A stretch of DNA of 52,114 bases, taken from assembly GCA_947373105.1 (NCBI GenBank), contig CANBWK010000010.1, positions 1 to 52,114 on the forward strand, read 5' to 3'. The position numbers and the translations under genes are program-made. Shown here piece after piece: positions 35,025 through 47,442 of this stretch. Numbering within the stretch: the stretch's first letter is position 1; the number at the start of each line of letters is the position of its first letter. This stretch comes from Comamonadaceae bacterium. Its GTDB lineage: Bacteria > Pseudomonadota > Gammaproteobacteria > Burkholderiales > Burkholderiaceae_C. The notes beneath the pieces are model-generated. The model searched no databases. It was not told where the DNA came from and saw nothing but the letters and a program-made list of their open reading frames with translations.

Positions 35025-36233
35025 TCAGGCCCGGCCTTGACGACAGAAGTCGGCAATGCGGTGTGCGGCTTCTAGGCATTCGGCCGTTTCGGCCACCAAG
35101 GCCATGCGGATACGGCCTTGGCCGGGATTCTTGCCATGGACTTCGCGGGCCAGATAACTACCGGGTAACACGGTCACGCCTGTGGCTTGGAGCAGTTCTC
35201 GTGCAAAGTCATCGTCCTTGCCGCCCCATGCATCGGGCACCTTGGCCCACAAATAAAATGCAGCGTCAGGGAGTTTGACGTCCATCACTTGGGCCAGCAC
35301 GGGGGTGACTTCTGCAAACTTGGTACGGTACAAATTGCGGTTCTGCACGACATGGGTTTCTTCATCCCACGCGGCAATGCTGGCCGCTTGCACGACCGGG
35401 CTCATGGCGCTGCCGTGGTAAGTGCGGTACAGCAAAAATTGTTTGATGATGCTTTCGTCGCCGGCCACAAAACCACTGCGCAGGCCGGGCACATTGCTGC
35501 GTTTGCTCAGGCTGGTCAGTGCAATCAGCCGTTTGAAGTCTTTACGGCCCAGTTTATGGGCGGCTTCGAGCCCGCCCAAGGGAGGTTCATCTCGGAAATA
35601 AATTTCGCTGTAGCACTCATCAGAGGCAATCACAAAGCCGTATTGGTCACTCAACTCAAACAGTTTGCGCCATTCGTCTAAAGGCATGACTGCCCCCGTG
35701 GGGTTGCCGGGCGAGCACACAAAAATCAGTTGGGTGCGTGCCCAAACCTCCGTCGGAACGCTGTCCCAATCTACAGCAAAATTACGCTCAGGAAGGCTTG
35801 GCACGTAAAAGGGCTGTGCGCCGCCCAGCAGTGCGGCGCCTTCATAGATTTGGTAAAAGGGGTTAGGGCTCAATACGGTGGCACCGGGCTGAGTCGGGTC
35901 AATCACAGTTTGTGCCAAGGCAAACAAGGCCTCTCGTGTACCGTTGACAGACAGAATTTGCGTGTTCGGGTTCAGTTTGACCTTGTAGCGCCGCTCGAGC
36001 CAATTGGCACACGACTGGCGCAAGGGCGGATCGCCTGCAGTCCCAGGATAGCCTGTTAAACCCGTTTCCAGTGCTTTGACCATCGCTTGCTTGATGAATT
36101 CCGGCGTGGCGTGCTTGGGTTCACCAATCCCCAAACTGATGGGGCGAATTGCGGGGTTTGGCGTGACACCCGCAAAGAGCAGCCGAAGGCGTTCAAATGG
36201 GTAAGGTTGCAGTGTAGACAGAAGGGGGTTCAT
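35025..36233 (-). CDS. dapC: Succinyldiaminopimelate transaminase
   Basis: PLP-dependent class I aminotransferase, 402 aa from the ATG at 36233 (a GTG sits one codon before it). PLP-binding Lys244 lies in SLSKRSNVPGLRSGF, with SPGNPTGAVMP (binding the cofactor ring region), SDECYSEIYF and C-terminal RIRMALV. The sequence pattern and the position directly before dapE indicate the DapC reaction, transferring an amino group from glutamate to N-succinyl-2-amino-6-oxopimelate. It is the first gene of the minus-strand operon down to the ABC-F gene. The promoter should lie in 36234-36410, shared with smc. Confidence 0.93.
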   Translation of the reverse strand: MNPLLSTLQPYPFERLRLLFAGVTPNPAIRPISLGIGEPKHATPEFIKQAMVKALETGLTGYPGTAGDPPLRQSCANWLERRYKVKLNPNTQILSVNGTREALFALAQTVIDPTQPGATVLSPNPFYQIYEGAALLGGAQPFYVPSLPERNFAVDWDSVPTEVWARTQLIFVCSPGNPTGAVMPLDEWRKLFELSDQYGFVIASDECYSEIYFRDEPPLGGLEAAHKLGRKDFKRLIALTSLSKRSNVPGLRSGFVAGDESIIKQFLLYRTYHGSAMSPVVQAASIAAWDEETHVVQNRNLYRTKFAEVTPVLAQVMDVKLPDAAFYLWAKVPDAWGGKDDDFARELLQATGVTVLPGSYLAREVHGKNPGQGRIRMALVAETAECLEAAHRIADFCRQGRA

Positions 36234-36375
36234 CACTCGATTATCGGGGATTGGATGGTGTTGTGTTTCAGATAGCGCATCCTTGCAAAAAGCGTGGGCT
36301 AGGTCGGTTAATATCCAAGGTCAACATGTTTTGCATGTTTTTTCCGATTTTTAGTTTGTGACGCACAGCGTCGCT

Positions 36376-36405
36376 TTGTGTGTTTACTTTGTAAGTATTT
36401 ATAAA
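36376..36405 (+). promoter_or_regulatory. Candidate promoter abutting the smc start
   Basis: TATAAA (36400-36405) matches the -10 consensus at 5/6, with a weak TTGTGT (36376-36381) 18 nt upstream. Initiation 6-7 nt downstream would fall on or next to the GTG at 36411, giving a leaderless or nearly leaderless mRNA. No Shine-Dalgarno is present before the GTG. Confidence 0.4.
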
Positions 36406-36410
36406 CCTCC

Positions 36411-39400
36411 GTGCGACTCAACTCCATCAAACTTTCGGGCTTCAAGTCATTTGCAGAGCCCACCAACTTTGTCCTGCCAGGCCAACTGGTGGGTGTTGTG
36501 GGGCCGAACGGTTGTGGCAAGTCCAATATCATGGACGCAGTGCGATGGGTCCTGGGTGAGTCCAAAGCCTCAGAGTTGCGTGGCGAGTCCATGCAGGACG
36601 TGATTTTCAATGGCACCAATACACGTAAACCAGCAAGTCGGGCGAGTGTGGAGCTGGTGTTTGACAATGCAGACCATCGCGCCGGAGGACAGTGGGGGCA
36701 GTTTGCCGAGATTGCTGTCAAACGCGTTCTGACGCGCGACGGCAACAGCAGTTACTTCATCAACAACCAGGTGGTGCGCCGCCGCGATGTGCAAGACGTG
36801 TTTTTGGGAACCGGCTTGGGCCCACGCGCATACGCAATCATCGGTCAGGGCACGATCAGCAGAATCATTGAGTCGCGACCAGAAGAGTTGCGCTTGTTCC
36901 TCGAAGAAGCTGCTGGTGTTTCAAAATACAAAGAGCGCCGTCGGGAAACCGAAAATCGTTTGTCAGATACAAGGGAAAACCTGACCCGTGTCGATGATAT
37001 CTTGCGCGAGCTGAACGCCAACTTGGAAAAGCTGGAAAAGCAAGCCGAGGTTGCGCACAAGTACAACACTTTAAAGGCCGACAGCACGCTCAAGCAGCAC
37101 CAGTTGTGGTTCATCAAACGCAGCGAGTCTGAGGCTGGTCAAGGCAACTTGAAAGCCGATGTTGACAAAGCCACAACCGACTTGGAGTCCCGGATAGCAG
37201 ATTTGCGCCATGTAGAAGCGGATTTGGAAACCATTCGCCAAGCCCATTACGCTGCAGGTGACATGGTCAATCAGGCGCAAGGCGCCTTGTACGAAGCCAG
37301 CGCTGAAGTCGGACGGCTGGAAGCCGAGATTCGCTTTGTGATCGAAGGCCGTCAACGTGCTGAACAGCGTTTGGTGCAGTTGAGAGAGCAAGCCGCGCAG
37401 TGGGCTACGCGTATGGAAGATGCTCACAACGAAATTGAAAGCCTCGCTGAGCAAGCCGTGATGGCCGAAGACCAGTCCATGACCCTGTCTGCACAAGTTG
37501 AAGACCAAGCACAAGCCTTGCCGGACCTCGAGGAGGCCTTGCGCCAAGCGCAACTCAAATCCAATGAGCAGCGCGGCAGTGTGGGCCAGGTGCAGCAGCA
37601 AATTCAGGTCTTGGCAGCAGACCAGCGCAACATCGAAGAACAATCGCGCCAACTCAACCAACGCCATGAACGCTTGACTGTGGACCGCAATGCCTTGGCG
37701 GCCCCGGACGAGCAACGATTAGGCGACTTACGCGAGCAATTGGCGCATGCCGAAGAGGCCTCTAGCGAGGCAAACGCCCGCCTGCATGAACTGCAAGAGC
37801 AAGTGCCGCAATTGGACGAAGACCGGCGAGCTCGTCAGCAAGCGGTCAATACCGAGTCAGCACGGTTGGCTGATTTAGCGGCGAAAATCGAAGCACTTAA
37901 GGCGCTTCAAGACAAAGTGCGCACCGACGGTAAGCTCAAGCCCTGGTTAGCAAAACATGGTCTTGAAAATTTACAGGGTTTGTGGAGTCGCATTCACATG
38001 ACATCGGGTTGGGAAAATGCACTCGAGTCGGCACTGCGTGAGAGATTGATGGCTTTGGAGGTCTCTCGCTTGGACATGGTGCGATCTTTTGCCAATGATG
38101 CGCCCCCCGCCAAGTTGTCTTTCTTCAGCCCGCCTGCGGCCGGCTTGTCCAAGGCCCGCGCCGATTTGCCTGAAGGCTGCAAACCCCTTTCCGACTTGCT
38201 GCTGTTGAACGATGCGAGCCTGTCTGCTTTACTGGTCAGTTGGTTGCAAGGTTGTTACACCGCACCCTCTTTGGCTGACGCCTTGGCTTGGCGCGATCAG
38301 CTCAAGGCAGGCGAGGTACTGTATGTACAGACGGGTCACGCCATCACTGCGCACAGTGTCAGTTTTTATGCGCAGGATTCTGAACAAGCTGGTTTGCTGG
38401 CCCGCGCCCAAGACATTGAGAATTTTGAGAAGCAATTGCGTGCGCAGACTTTGATCAGTGACGAAAGCCGCACCGCTTTGGTTCGTGCCGAATCGGCCTA
38501 TGCAGAAGCTACGACGCGATTGATGACTGCACGTCGTGAGGCCACTGAAAACCAATCACGCAGTCATGAGTTGCAAGTCGAAACCCTGCGTTTGTCCCAA
38601 TTGGCGGAACAAACCCGCGCCAGAAGTGAGCAGATAACCGGTGATATGGCCGAATTAGAGGCTCTGCTTGAGGCGTTGCAAGAGCGCAGAATTACCGCGG
38701 AAGCTCGTTTTGAAGAGTTAGACATGCAGTTGGCTGACAGCCAAGAGCGTCACGCCCAATTGGACGACAGGGTGATTGAATGTGAGCGTCAATTGTCAGA
38801 GTGCCGCGAGCAGCAGCGCACTTTGGAACGACGCGCGCAAGAGGCCGCGTTTGCCCAGCGCAGCTTAGAGTCACGCCGAGCGGAGTTGAACCGTGCAGTA
38901 GAAACCGCAGGTCAACAAGCAACAGAAATTGCCTCTGAGGAGCAGCGTGCGATAGAAGAGCTCTCTCGCCTAACCGATGCGTCAGCACAAGGCGGCTTGC
39001 AAGACGCTTTGAATATGAAGTTAGAGCGTGAAAAAACGCTCGGTTCCAGGCGCAGTGAATATGACGATCTGACAGCCAAACTGCGTGCAAGTGACGAACG
39101 TCGATTGTCTTTTGAGCGTGAACTTGAGCCTTTGCGACAACGCATTACAGACTTGCAGTTGAAAGAGCAAGCCTCCAGAATCGGGATGGAGCAATACACG
39201 CAACTCCTGTTGGATGCACAAGCAGACCTCGACGTCGTGGCACGCTCTGTCGAAGAGGGCAATGTGCGCTTGGCGGGTTTGCAAAATGAAATTGACCGAT
39301 TGAATCGAGAACTCAATGCACTTGGCGCCGTTAACTTGGCTGCACTCGATGAATTGACCACATCACGTGAACGTAAAACATTCTTGGATGCACAAAACGC

Positions 39401-39935
39401 CGATTTGGTAGAAGCCATGAACACGCTAGAAGATGCAATCCGAAAGATCGATGCAGAAACCCGCGACTTGCTGGGTGGAACTTTCAAGATCGTGAACGAG
39501 CATTTCAGCCGCATGTTCCCCGAGTTGTTCGGCGGAGGCAATGCAAGATTGGTGATGACCGGAGACGAAATTTTGGATGCCGGTGTCCAGGTATTGGCGC
39601 AGCCACCGGGTAAGAAAAACCAGACCATTCATTTGCTTTCCGGAGGCGAAAAAGCGCTCACTGCGATTGCTTTGGTGTTCGCTATTTTTCAACTTAACCC
39701 CGCGCCGTTTTGCTTGTTGGACGAGGTCGATGCACCGTTGGACGATGCCAACACAGAGCGGTATACGAAACTGGTGCGCAGCATGGGCAAAGAAACCCAG
39801 TTCTTGTTCATCAGCCACAACAAGATTGCCATGGAAATGGCGGAGCAACTCATTGGTGTGACGATGCAAGAACAGGGCGTCTCGCGTATTGTGGCCGTAG
39901 ACATGGAATCCGCCGTCTCCATGGCCGAGTTGTAA
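36411..39935 (+). CDS. smc: Chromosome segregation protein SMC
   Basis: Condensin-like ATPase organising and segregating the chromosome; 1174 aa, full length. The GTG start gives MRLNSIKLSGFKSFAEPT, the canonical SMC N-terminus. Walker A is GPNGCGKSN (31-39). Long coiled coils (about 170-500 and 670-1010) flank the hinge (about 505-665). The C-terminal head has signature LLSGGEKALTA and Walker B FCLLDEVDAPLDDAN. The partners ScpA and ScpB are not in the window. zipA and ligA follow, the usual betaproteobacterial order. Confidence 0.97.
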   Translation: MRLNSIKLSGFKSFAEPTNFVLPGQLVGVVGPNGCGKSNIMDAVRWVLGESKASELRGESMQDVIFNGTNTRKPASRASVELVFDNADHRAGGQWGQFAEIAVKRVLTRDGNSSYFINNQVVRRRDVQDVFLGTGLGPRAYAIIGQGTISRIIESRPEELRLFLEEAAGVSKYKERRRETENRLSDTRENLTRVDDILRELNANLEKLEKQAEVAHKYNTLKADSTLKQHQLWFIKRSESEAGQGNLKADVDKATTDLESRIADLRHVEADLETIRQAHYAAGDMVNQAQGALYEASAEVGRLEAEIRFVIEGRQRAEQRLVQLREQAAQWATRMEDAHNEIESLAEQAVMAEDQSMTLSAQVEDQAQALPDLEEALRQAQLKSNEQRGSVGQVQQQIQVLAADQRNIEEQSRQLNQRHERLTVDRNALAAPDEQRLGDLREQLAHAEEASSEANARLHELQEQVPQLDEDRRARQQAVNTESARLADLAAKIEALKALQDKVRTDGKLKPWLAKHGLENLQGLWSRIHMTSGWENALESALRERLMALEVSRLDMVRSFANDAPPAKLSFFSPPAAGLSKARADLPEGCKPLSDLLLLNDASLSALLVSWLQGCYTAPSLADALAWRDQLKAGEVLYVQTGHAITAHSVSFYAQDSEQAGLLARAQDIENFEKQLRAQTLISDESRTALVRAESAYAEATTRLMTARREATENQSRSHELQVETLRLSQLAEQTRARSEQITGDMAELEALLEALQERRITAEARFEELDMQLADSQERHAQLDDRVIECERQLSECREQQRTLERRAQEAAFAQRSLESRRAELNRAVETAGQQATEIASEEQRAIEELSRLTDASAQGGLQDALNMKLEREKTLGSRRSEYDDLTAKLRASDERRLSFERELEPLRQRITDLQLKEQASRIGMEQYTQLLLDAQADLDVVARSVEEGNVRLAGLQNEIDRLNRELNALGAVNLAALDELTTSRERKTFLDAQNADLVEAMNTLEDAIRKIDAETRDLLGGTFKIVNEHFSRMFPELFGGGNARLVMTGDEILDAGVQVLAQPPGKKNQTIHLLSGGEKALTAIALVFAIFQLNPAPFCLLDEVDAPLDDANTERYTKLVRSMGKETQFLFISHNKIAMEMAEQLIGVTMQEQGVSRIVAVDMESAVSMAEL

Positions 39936-39985
39936 GCCCTTTTTTCCCTGAATTTTGTTCAATTAACTTTATCCATTTTCAAAGC

Positions 39986-43736
<3,751 letters not shown>

Positions 43737-43739
43737 GGT

Positions 43740-44909
43740 TCAGAGCTTGGCGAGCCTGCCAAGTGCCTTGTGCAGTGTTTCATCCTGTTTCGCAAAGCAA
43801 AAGCGAATCACGCGCTGTTCAAAGTTATCCGCATAAAAGACCGACAGCGGGATGGCTGCCACGCCGATGTCGGTTGTCAACCATTTGCAAAAATCAGCTT
43901 CACTCAGATTTTTCTCGGGAACGCTCAAGTCTGAGATGTCAACACACTGGAAATAAGTGCCTTCACTTGGCAGCAGTTTGAATTTGGTTTGGACCAGACC
44001 CTGGCGGAACAGGTCGCGCTTGTGTTGGTAAAAAGCAGGCAATTCCAAATAAGGTTTGGGATCAGCCATATACCGTGTCAAACCGTATTGCATAGGCGTG
44101 TTGACGGTGAACACGTTGAACTGATGCACCTTGCGGAACTCGGTGGTCAGCGATGCGGGTGCGCAGACGGTACCGATTTTCCAGCCGGTCACATGGTAGG
44201 TTTTGCCAAAGCTCGACACGATGAAGGCACGTGCTGCCAGCCCATCAAATTGGGCGGCGCTCCAATGGCGGTTAGGCGCATAAACCATGTGCTCATAGAC
44301 CTCATCACTGATCAGCAGCACATTGGTGGGGGCCAGAATTTCTTGCAGGCGCAGCATGTCTTGCTCGCTCCAGATCATGCCGCTGGGGTTGTGGGGCGAA
44401 TTGATGATGATCGCCCGGGTTTGAGGTGTGATGGCCGCCTGGATTTTGTCAAAGTCCGGCCGGAAGGCGCCTGGTGTCAAAGGGACGCGCACCACCACGC
44501 CACCGGCCATGTCGATGTTGGGCACGTAACTGTCGTAGCAAGGCTCGAGCACAATGACTTCATCACCTGGGTGCACCACGGCCAAAATGATGGTCAAGAT
44601 GGCTTGTGTGGCCCCTGCGGTGATGGTGATCTCACTGGTTGGGTCGTAATGTCTGCCGTACAGATTATTGATCTTGGTACTGACGGCTTCACGCAGCGGT
44701 GCTATACCGGTCATGGGAGGGTATTGGTTCAGTCCTTCTTGCATCGCCCCGTTGACGGCTTGGGTCAGTTGGGGGTCGCAGGCAAAGTCCGGAAAGCCTT
44801 GACCTAAATTGACGGCCCCGGTTTCCGTGGCCAGACCCGACATGACGGTAAAAATGGTGGTCCCCATTTGGGGGTGCTTGGAGACGAGACTGGGGGTGTG
44901 GGGTGTCAT
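43740..44909 (-). CDS. PLP-dependent aminotransferase, YbdL/methionine aminotransferase-like
   Basis: Class I/II aminotransferase of 389 aa from the ATG at 44909; a TTG five codons earlier is unlikely. GAVNLGQGFPDFACD, NQYPPMTGIAPLREAV, NSPHNPSGMIW, SDEVYEHMVY and the PLP-lysine motif SSFGKTYHVTGWKIG (Lys236) match the methionine/glutamine-type transaminase group that includes YbdL and kynurenine aminotransferases. Substrate choice cannot be decided from motifs, though position just downstream of a CysB-type regulator is compatible with sulfur amino-acid metabolism. It ends against def. Confidence 0.88.
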   Translation of the reverse strand: MTPHTPSLVSKHPQMGTTIFTVMSGLATETGAVNLGQGFPDFACDPQLTQAVNGAMQEGLNQYPPMTGIAPLREAVSTKINNLYGRHYDPTSEITITAGATQAILTIILAVVHPGDEVIVLEPCYDSYVPNIDMAGGVVVRVPLTPGAFRPDFDKIQAAITPQTRAIIINSPHNPSGMIWSEQDMLRLQEILAPTNVLLISDEVYEHMVYAPNRHWSAAQFDGLAARAFIVSSFGKTYHVTGWKIGTVCAPASLTTEFRKVHQFNVFTVNTPMQYGLTRYMADPKPYLELPAFYQHKRDLFRQGLVQTKFKLLPSEGTYFQCVDISDLSVPEKNLSEADFCKWLTTDIGVAAIPLSVFYADNFEQRVIRFCFAKQDETLHKALGRLAKL

Positions 44910-44942
44910 GACACAAAAACTCAAAAAATGAAAAATGGAGGC

Positions 44943-45884
44943 TTATAACTCGTAGTCAGCCACATGGCCTGTCATGGCTTTGGCGATCAGTGCGGGGGTG
45001 AGTCGGTCGCTGAGCATTTCGGCAAACTGGTAGACAAAATTGCGCAGGTAGGCGCCGCGTTTGAAAGCTACACGTGCCACATTCATACCCAACAGTTGAC
45101 CCATTGGGCGAATGACCAGATCTTTAATGGGGTCGTCCTTGACGGCCATTTCGGCCACGATGCCCACACCCAGCCCCAGACGGACATAGGTTTTGATGAC
45201 ATCGGAGTCGATGGCTTCAAGGGCGATGCGGGGGTGTAGTTTTTTGTGGGCAAAAGCGGTGTCGATGCGGGTGCGCCCAGTGAAAGAAGGGTGGTAGGTG
45301 ATTACAGGCTCTTTAGCCACATCTTCCAAGGTCAAGTGGTCCTTCTTGGCGAGCGGGTGATCTAAAGGCAAGACCAGCATGTGTTGCCATTCATAACAGG
45401 GCAGGGTGATCAATTCTTCGTAAGCGGCCAGCGCCTCTGTGGCCATACCGATTTCAGCCGTGTCGTCGAGCAGCATTTTGGCGACTTGATCGGGTGCGCC
45501 TTGGTGCAAACTGATGTTGACTTTGGGGTATTTTTCGCGCAGTTTGGCCACGGGCATGGGAAGCACATAACGTGCTTGGGTGTGCGTCGTGGCGATCGAC
45601 AATGTACCGCTGTCTTGGGCACTGTACTGCTCACCAATGCGCTTGAGGTTGCCGATCTCGCGCATGATGATCTCAATGCTCTGTAGGACGTGCAAGCCCG
45701 GCTCGGTAATTCTTTTGAGGCGCTTGCCGTGCCGCGCAAAGATATCGATTCCCAACTCCTCCTCCAACTCGATAATGGCTTTGGATACACCGGGTTGGGA
45801 GGTATGCAGTGCTTTGGCCGCCTCGGTGAGATTGAGGTTTCGCCGGGCAGCCTCTTGGACAAATCTAAATTGATGCAGGTTCAC
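44943..45884 (-). CDS. cysB: CysB-family LysR-type transcriptional regulator
   Basis: Regulator of sulfate assimilation and cysteine synthesis, sensing N-acetylserine or O-acetylserine in the family; 313 aa. The N-terminal winged helix-turn-helix (residues about 5-60) reads MNLHQFRFVQEA, AAKALHTSQPGVSKAIIELE. It matches CysB/Cbl rather than generic LysR proteins, with SIATTHTQARYVLP opening the effector domain. The start is GTG with no clear Shine-Dalgarno, and a 10-codon out-of-frame ORF (ATG at 45897) overlaps it. It lies downstream of the sirohydrochlorin chelatase gene on the same strand. Confidence 0.9.
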   Translation of the reverse strand: MNLHQFRFVQEAARRNLNLTEAAKALHTSQPGVSKAIIELEEELGIDIFARHGKRLKRITEPGLHVLQSIEIIMREIGNLKRIGEQYSAQDSGTLSIATTHTQARYVLPMPVAKLREKYPKVNISLHQGAPDQVAKMLLDDTAEIGMATEALAAYEELITLPCYEWQHMLVLPLDHPLAKKDHLTLEDVAKEPVITYHPSFTGRTRIDTAFAHKKLHPRIALEAIDSDVIKTYVRLGLGVGIVAEMAVKDDPIKDLVIRPMGQLLGMNVARVAFKRGAYLRNFVYQFAEMLSDRLTPALIAKAMTGHVADYEL

Positions 45885-45949
45885 TGTGGATCGCCATAAA
45901 GAATCTTCTCATTATGCTTTATGTGTCTATAGGTTGATGGGTGAATGAC

Positions 45950-46336
45950 TCAAAGGTCGTTCAAAGCAATTTGGGCCATCAGGTCGATCAGTTGTGGGTT
46001 TTCTCCTACAGCGGCCTGAAGTTCAAAATGGACCGTGGGGTGGCGGGTTATCAAATCACCCACCAACACCGGCAGGTCTTCACGCGCATGTCGGCCAACA
46101 CCCAGAAAAAGAGGGGTGATTCGAATATGCGCAATACCTTCTTCAATCATGCTGGCTGCTGCGTGGGCAAGGTCGGGTTGGGTCAACTCCAAATAAGCAC
46201 AGGCCACGGGTGTTTGGGGGTTGCGCTCACGGATGCGTGTTGCGACATCTTCAATGGGGCGCTTCCACAATGGGTCGCGCGAACCGTGGGCAAACAAAAT
46301 AATGCCAAGTGAAGTTAGGGTGTTGGATGGGTTCAT
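45950..46336 (-). CDS. CbiX/SirB-type sirohydrochlorin chelatase, short form
   Basis: Inserts iron or cobalt into sirohydrochlorin for sirohaem or cobalamin; 128 aa, the single-domain CbiX-S size. Metal-binding His17 is in FAHGSRDPLW and His83 in LGVGRHAREDLP. YLELTQPDLAHA and RITPLFLG are also typical. The ATG at 46336 starts 2 nt after the lptG stop; an upstream extension would run inside lptG. Sirohaem is the sulfite-reductase cofactor, so the position next to a CysB-type gene suggests iron insertion for sulfur assimilation (inferred). Confidence 0.9.
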   Translation of the reverse strand: MNPSNTLTSLGIILFAHGSRDPLWKRPIEDVATRIRERNPQTPVACAYLELTQPDLAHAAASMIEEGIAHIRITPLFLGVGRHAREDLPVLVGDLITRHPTVHFELQAAVGENPQLIDLMAQIALNDL

Positions 46337-46338
46337 GT

Positions 46339-47442
46339 TTATTGCCGTAAAACCAGCCACCAGAAGGTGGTCAGAGAAATAGCGCTGTAGATCAAAGCCG
46401 GTGCTGCTGAGGTCAACCACGGTTGCCAGTTATTGAGGTTGCCCATGAACCCAAAGACATTATTAAGAAGATAAAAGCTGATGCCGGCCATGACCCCCCC
46501 AAACACGTAGCCAGTGATGTGACCTGATCGAAAGTGCAGATACGCAAAAGGCAGTGCCAGCGAGAGCATGACCAAGCAACTCAAGGGATAAAAAACTTTG
46601 CGCCAGAACTCAATTTCGTAGCGTTGCGCATTTTGTCCGTTCGCAGCCAGGTGCCGCATGTATTGGAACAAGTCCAGCGTTTGCATTCGGTCAGGACTGA
46701 GCAGGGCGGCGGCCACCATTTCAGTTGAAATTTCAGTAGGCCAATGCCATAACGGTAAGATCTGCGTTTCAATGCTGGCGGGTAAGATCTTTCCGATATT
46801 GAAATCTCTTTTTTGGGTGTTTTCCAAAATCCATTCGTTATTTGCTATTCGAGCCACTGGTGCTGTTGCAATGTAGGACAAGCGGCCATCTGGGCCAAAG
46901 GCATGTATGCGAACCTGTCCCAATTGACCATCGCTGTTCAAGGCCGCGACATTGACAGCAAAGTTCAAGTCCTTTTGCTTTTCTTTCAACCAGGCACCTG
47001 TTTGACCAATGGTGATTCTTCCCTGAAATTTGGCTTTGAGCAATTGTGCATTACGGTTGGCCACAGGGGCAACATAGTCACCCAGAAAAAAAGTCAATGC
47101 AACAAATATCAAACCAAGTTTGAACAATGACCCCAAAGCCCGCCAAGGTCCCAGACCGCCCGTTCTCAAAATGGTGAATTCAGAACTTTGGGCGAAACGT
47201 GCCATCACGAAGATGCTGCCAATGAGCACCGACAGGGGAAGCAGTTCGTAAAGATGCCCGGGTATGAGAAGGCTCACGTAAATCAAGGCGTGGTGAAACT
47301 GATAACCCGTCATGGCCGAACGGCTCACGGCTTGCAATTGATCAACGATATCGAAAAAAACGAAAAGAGCCAAGAATCCAAGGGCGACAAAGCTGACGGC
47401 GCTGATGATTTCGCCATGGATGAGTCTGCGAATAGTTTTCAT
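46339..47442 (-). CDS. lptG: LPS export ABC transporter permease LptG
   Basis: Inner-membrane permease that, with LptF and LptB, extracts lipopolysaccharide; 367 aa. The start overlaps the lptF stop (ATGA at 47439-47442). Topology is three N-terminal helices (ISAVSFVALGFLALFVFFDI), a periplasmic beta-jellyroll (about 130-265), and three C-terminal helices (FYPLSCLVMLSLALPFAYL to the end). FTILRTGGLGPWRALG is the coupling-helix region touching LptB. LptB and LptC are outside the window. Confidence 0.94.
   Translation of the reverse strand: MKTIRRLIHGEIISAVSFVALGFLALFVFFDIVDQLQAVSRSAMTGYQFHHALIYVSLLIPGHLYELLPLSVLIGSIFVMARFAQSSEFTILRTGGLGPWRALGSLFKLGLIFVALTFFLGDYVAPVANRNAQLLKAKFQGRITIGQTGAWLKEKQKDLNFAVNVAALNSDGQLGQVRIHAFGPDGRLSYIATAPVARIANNEWILENTQKRDFNIGKILPASIETQILPLWHWPTEISTEMVAAALLSPDRMQTLDLFQYMRHLAANGQNAQRYEIEFWRKVFYPLSCLVMLSLALPFAYLHFRSGHITGYVFGGVMAGISFYLLNNVFGFMGNLNNWQPWLTSAAPALIYSAISLTTFWWLVLRQ

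Noticed and set aside
43989..44807. 272-codon open frame antisense to the aminotransferase
   Set aside because: Histidine/aspartate-rich shadow of a gene with intact PLP motifs.
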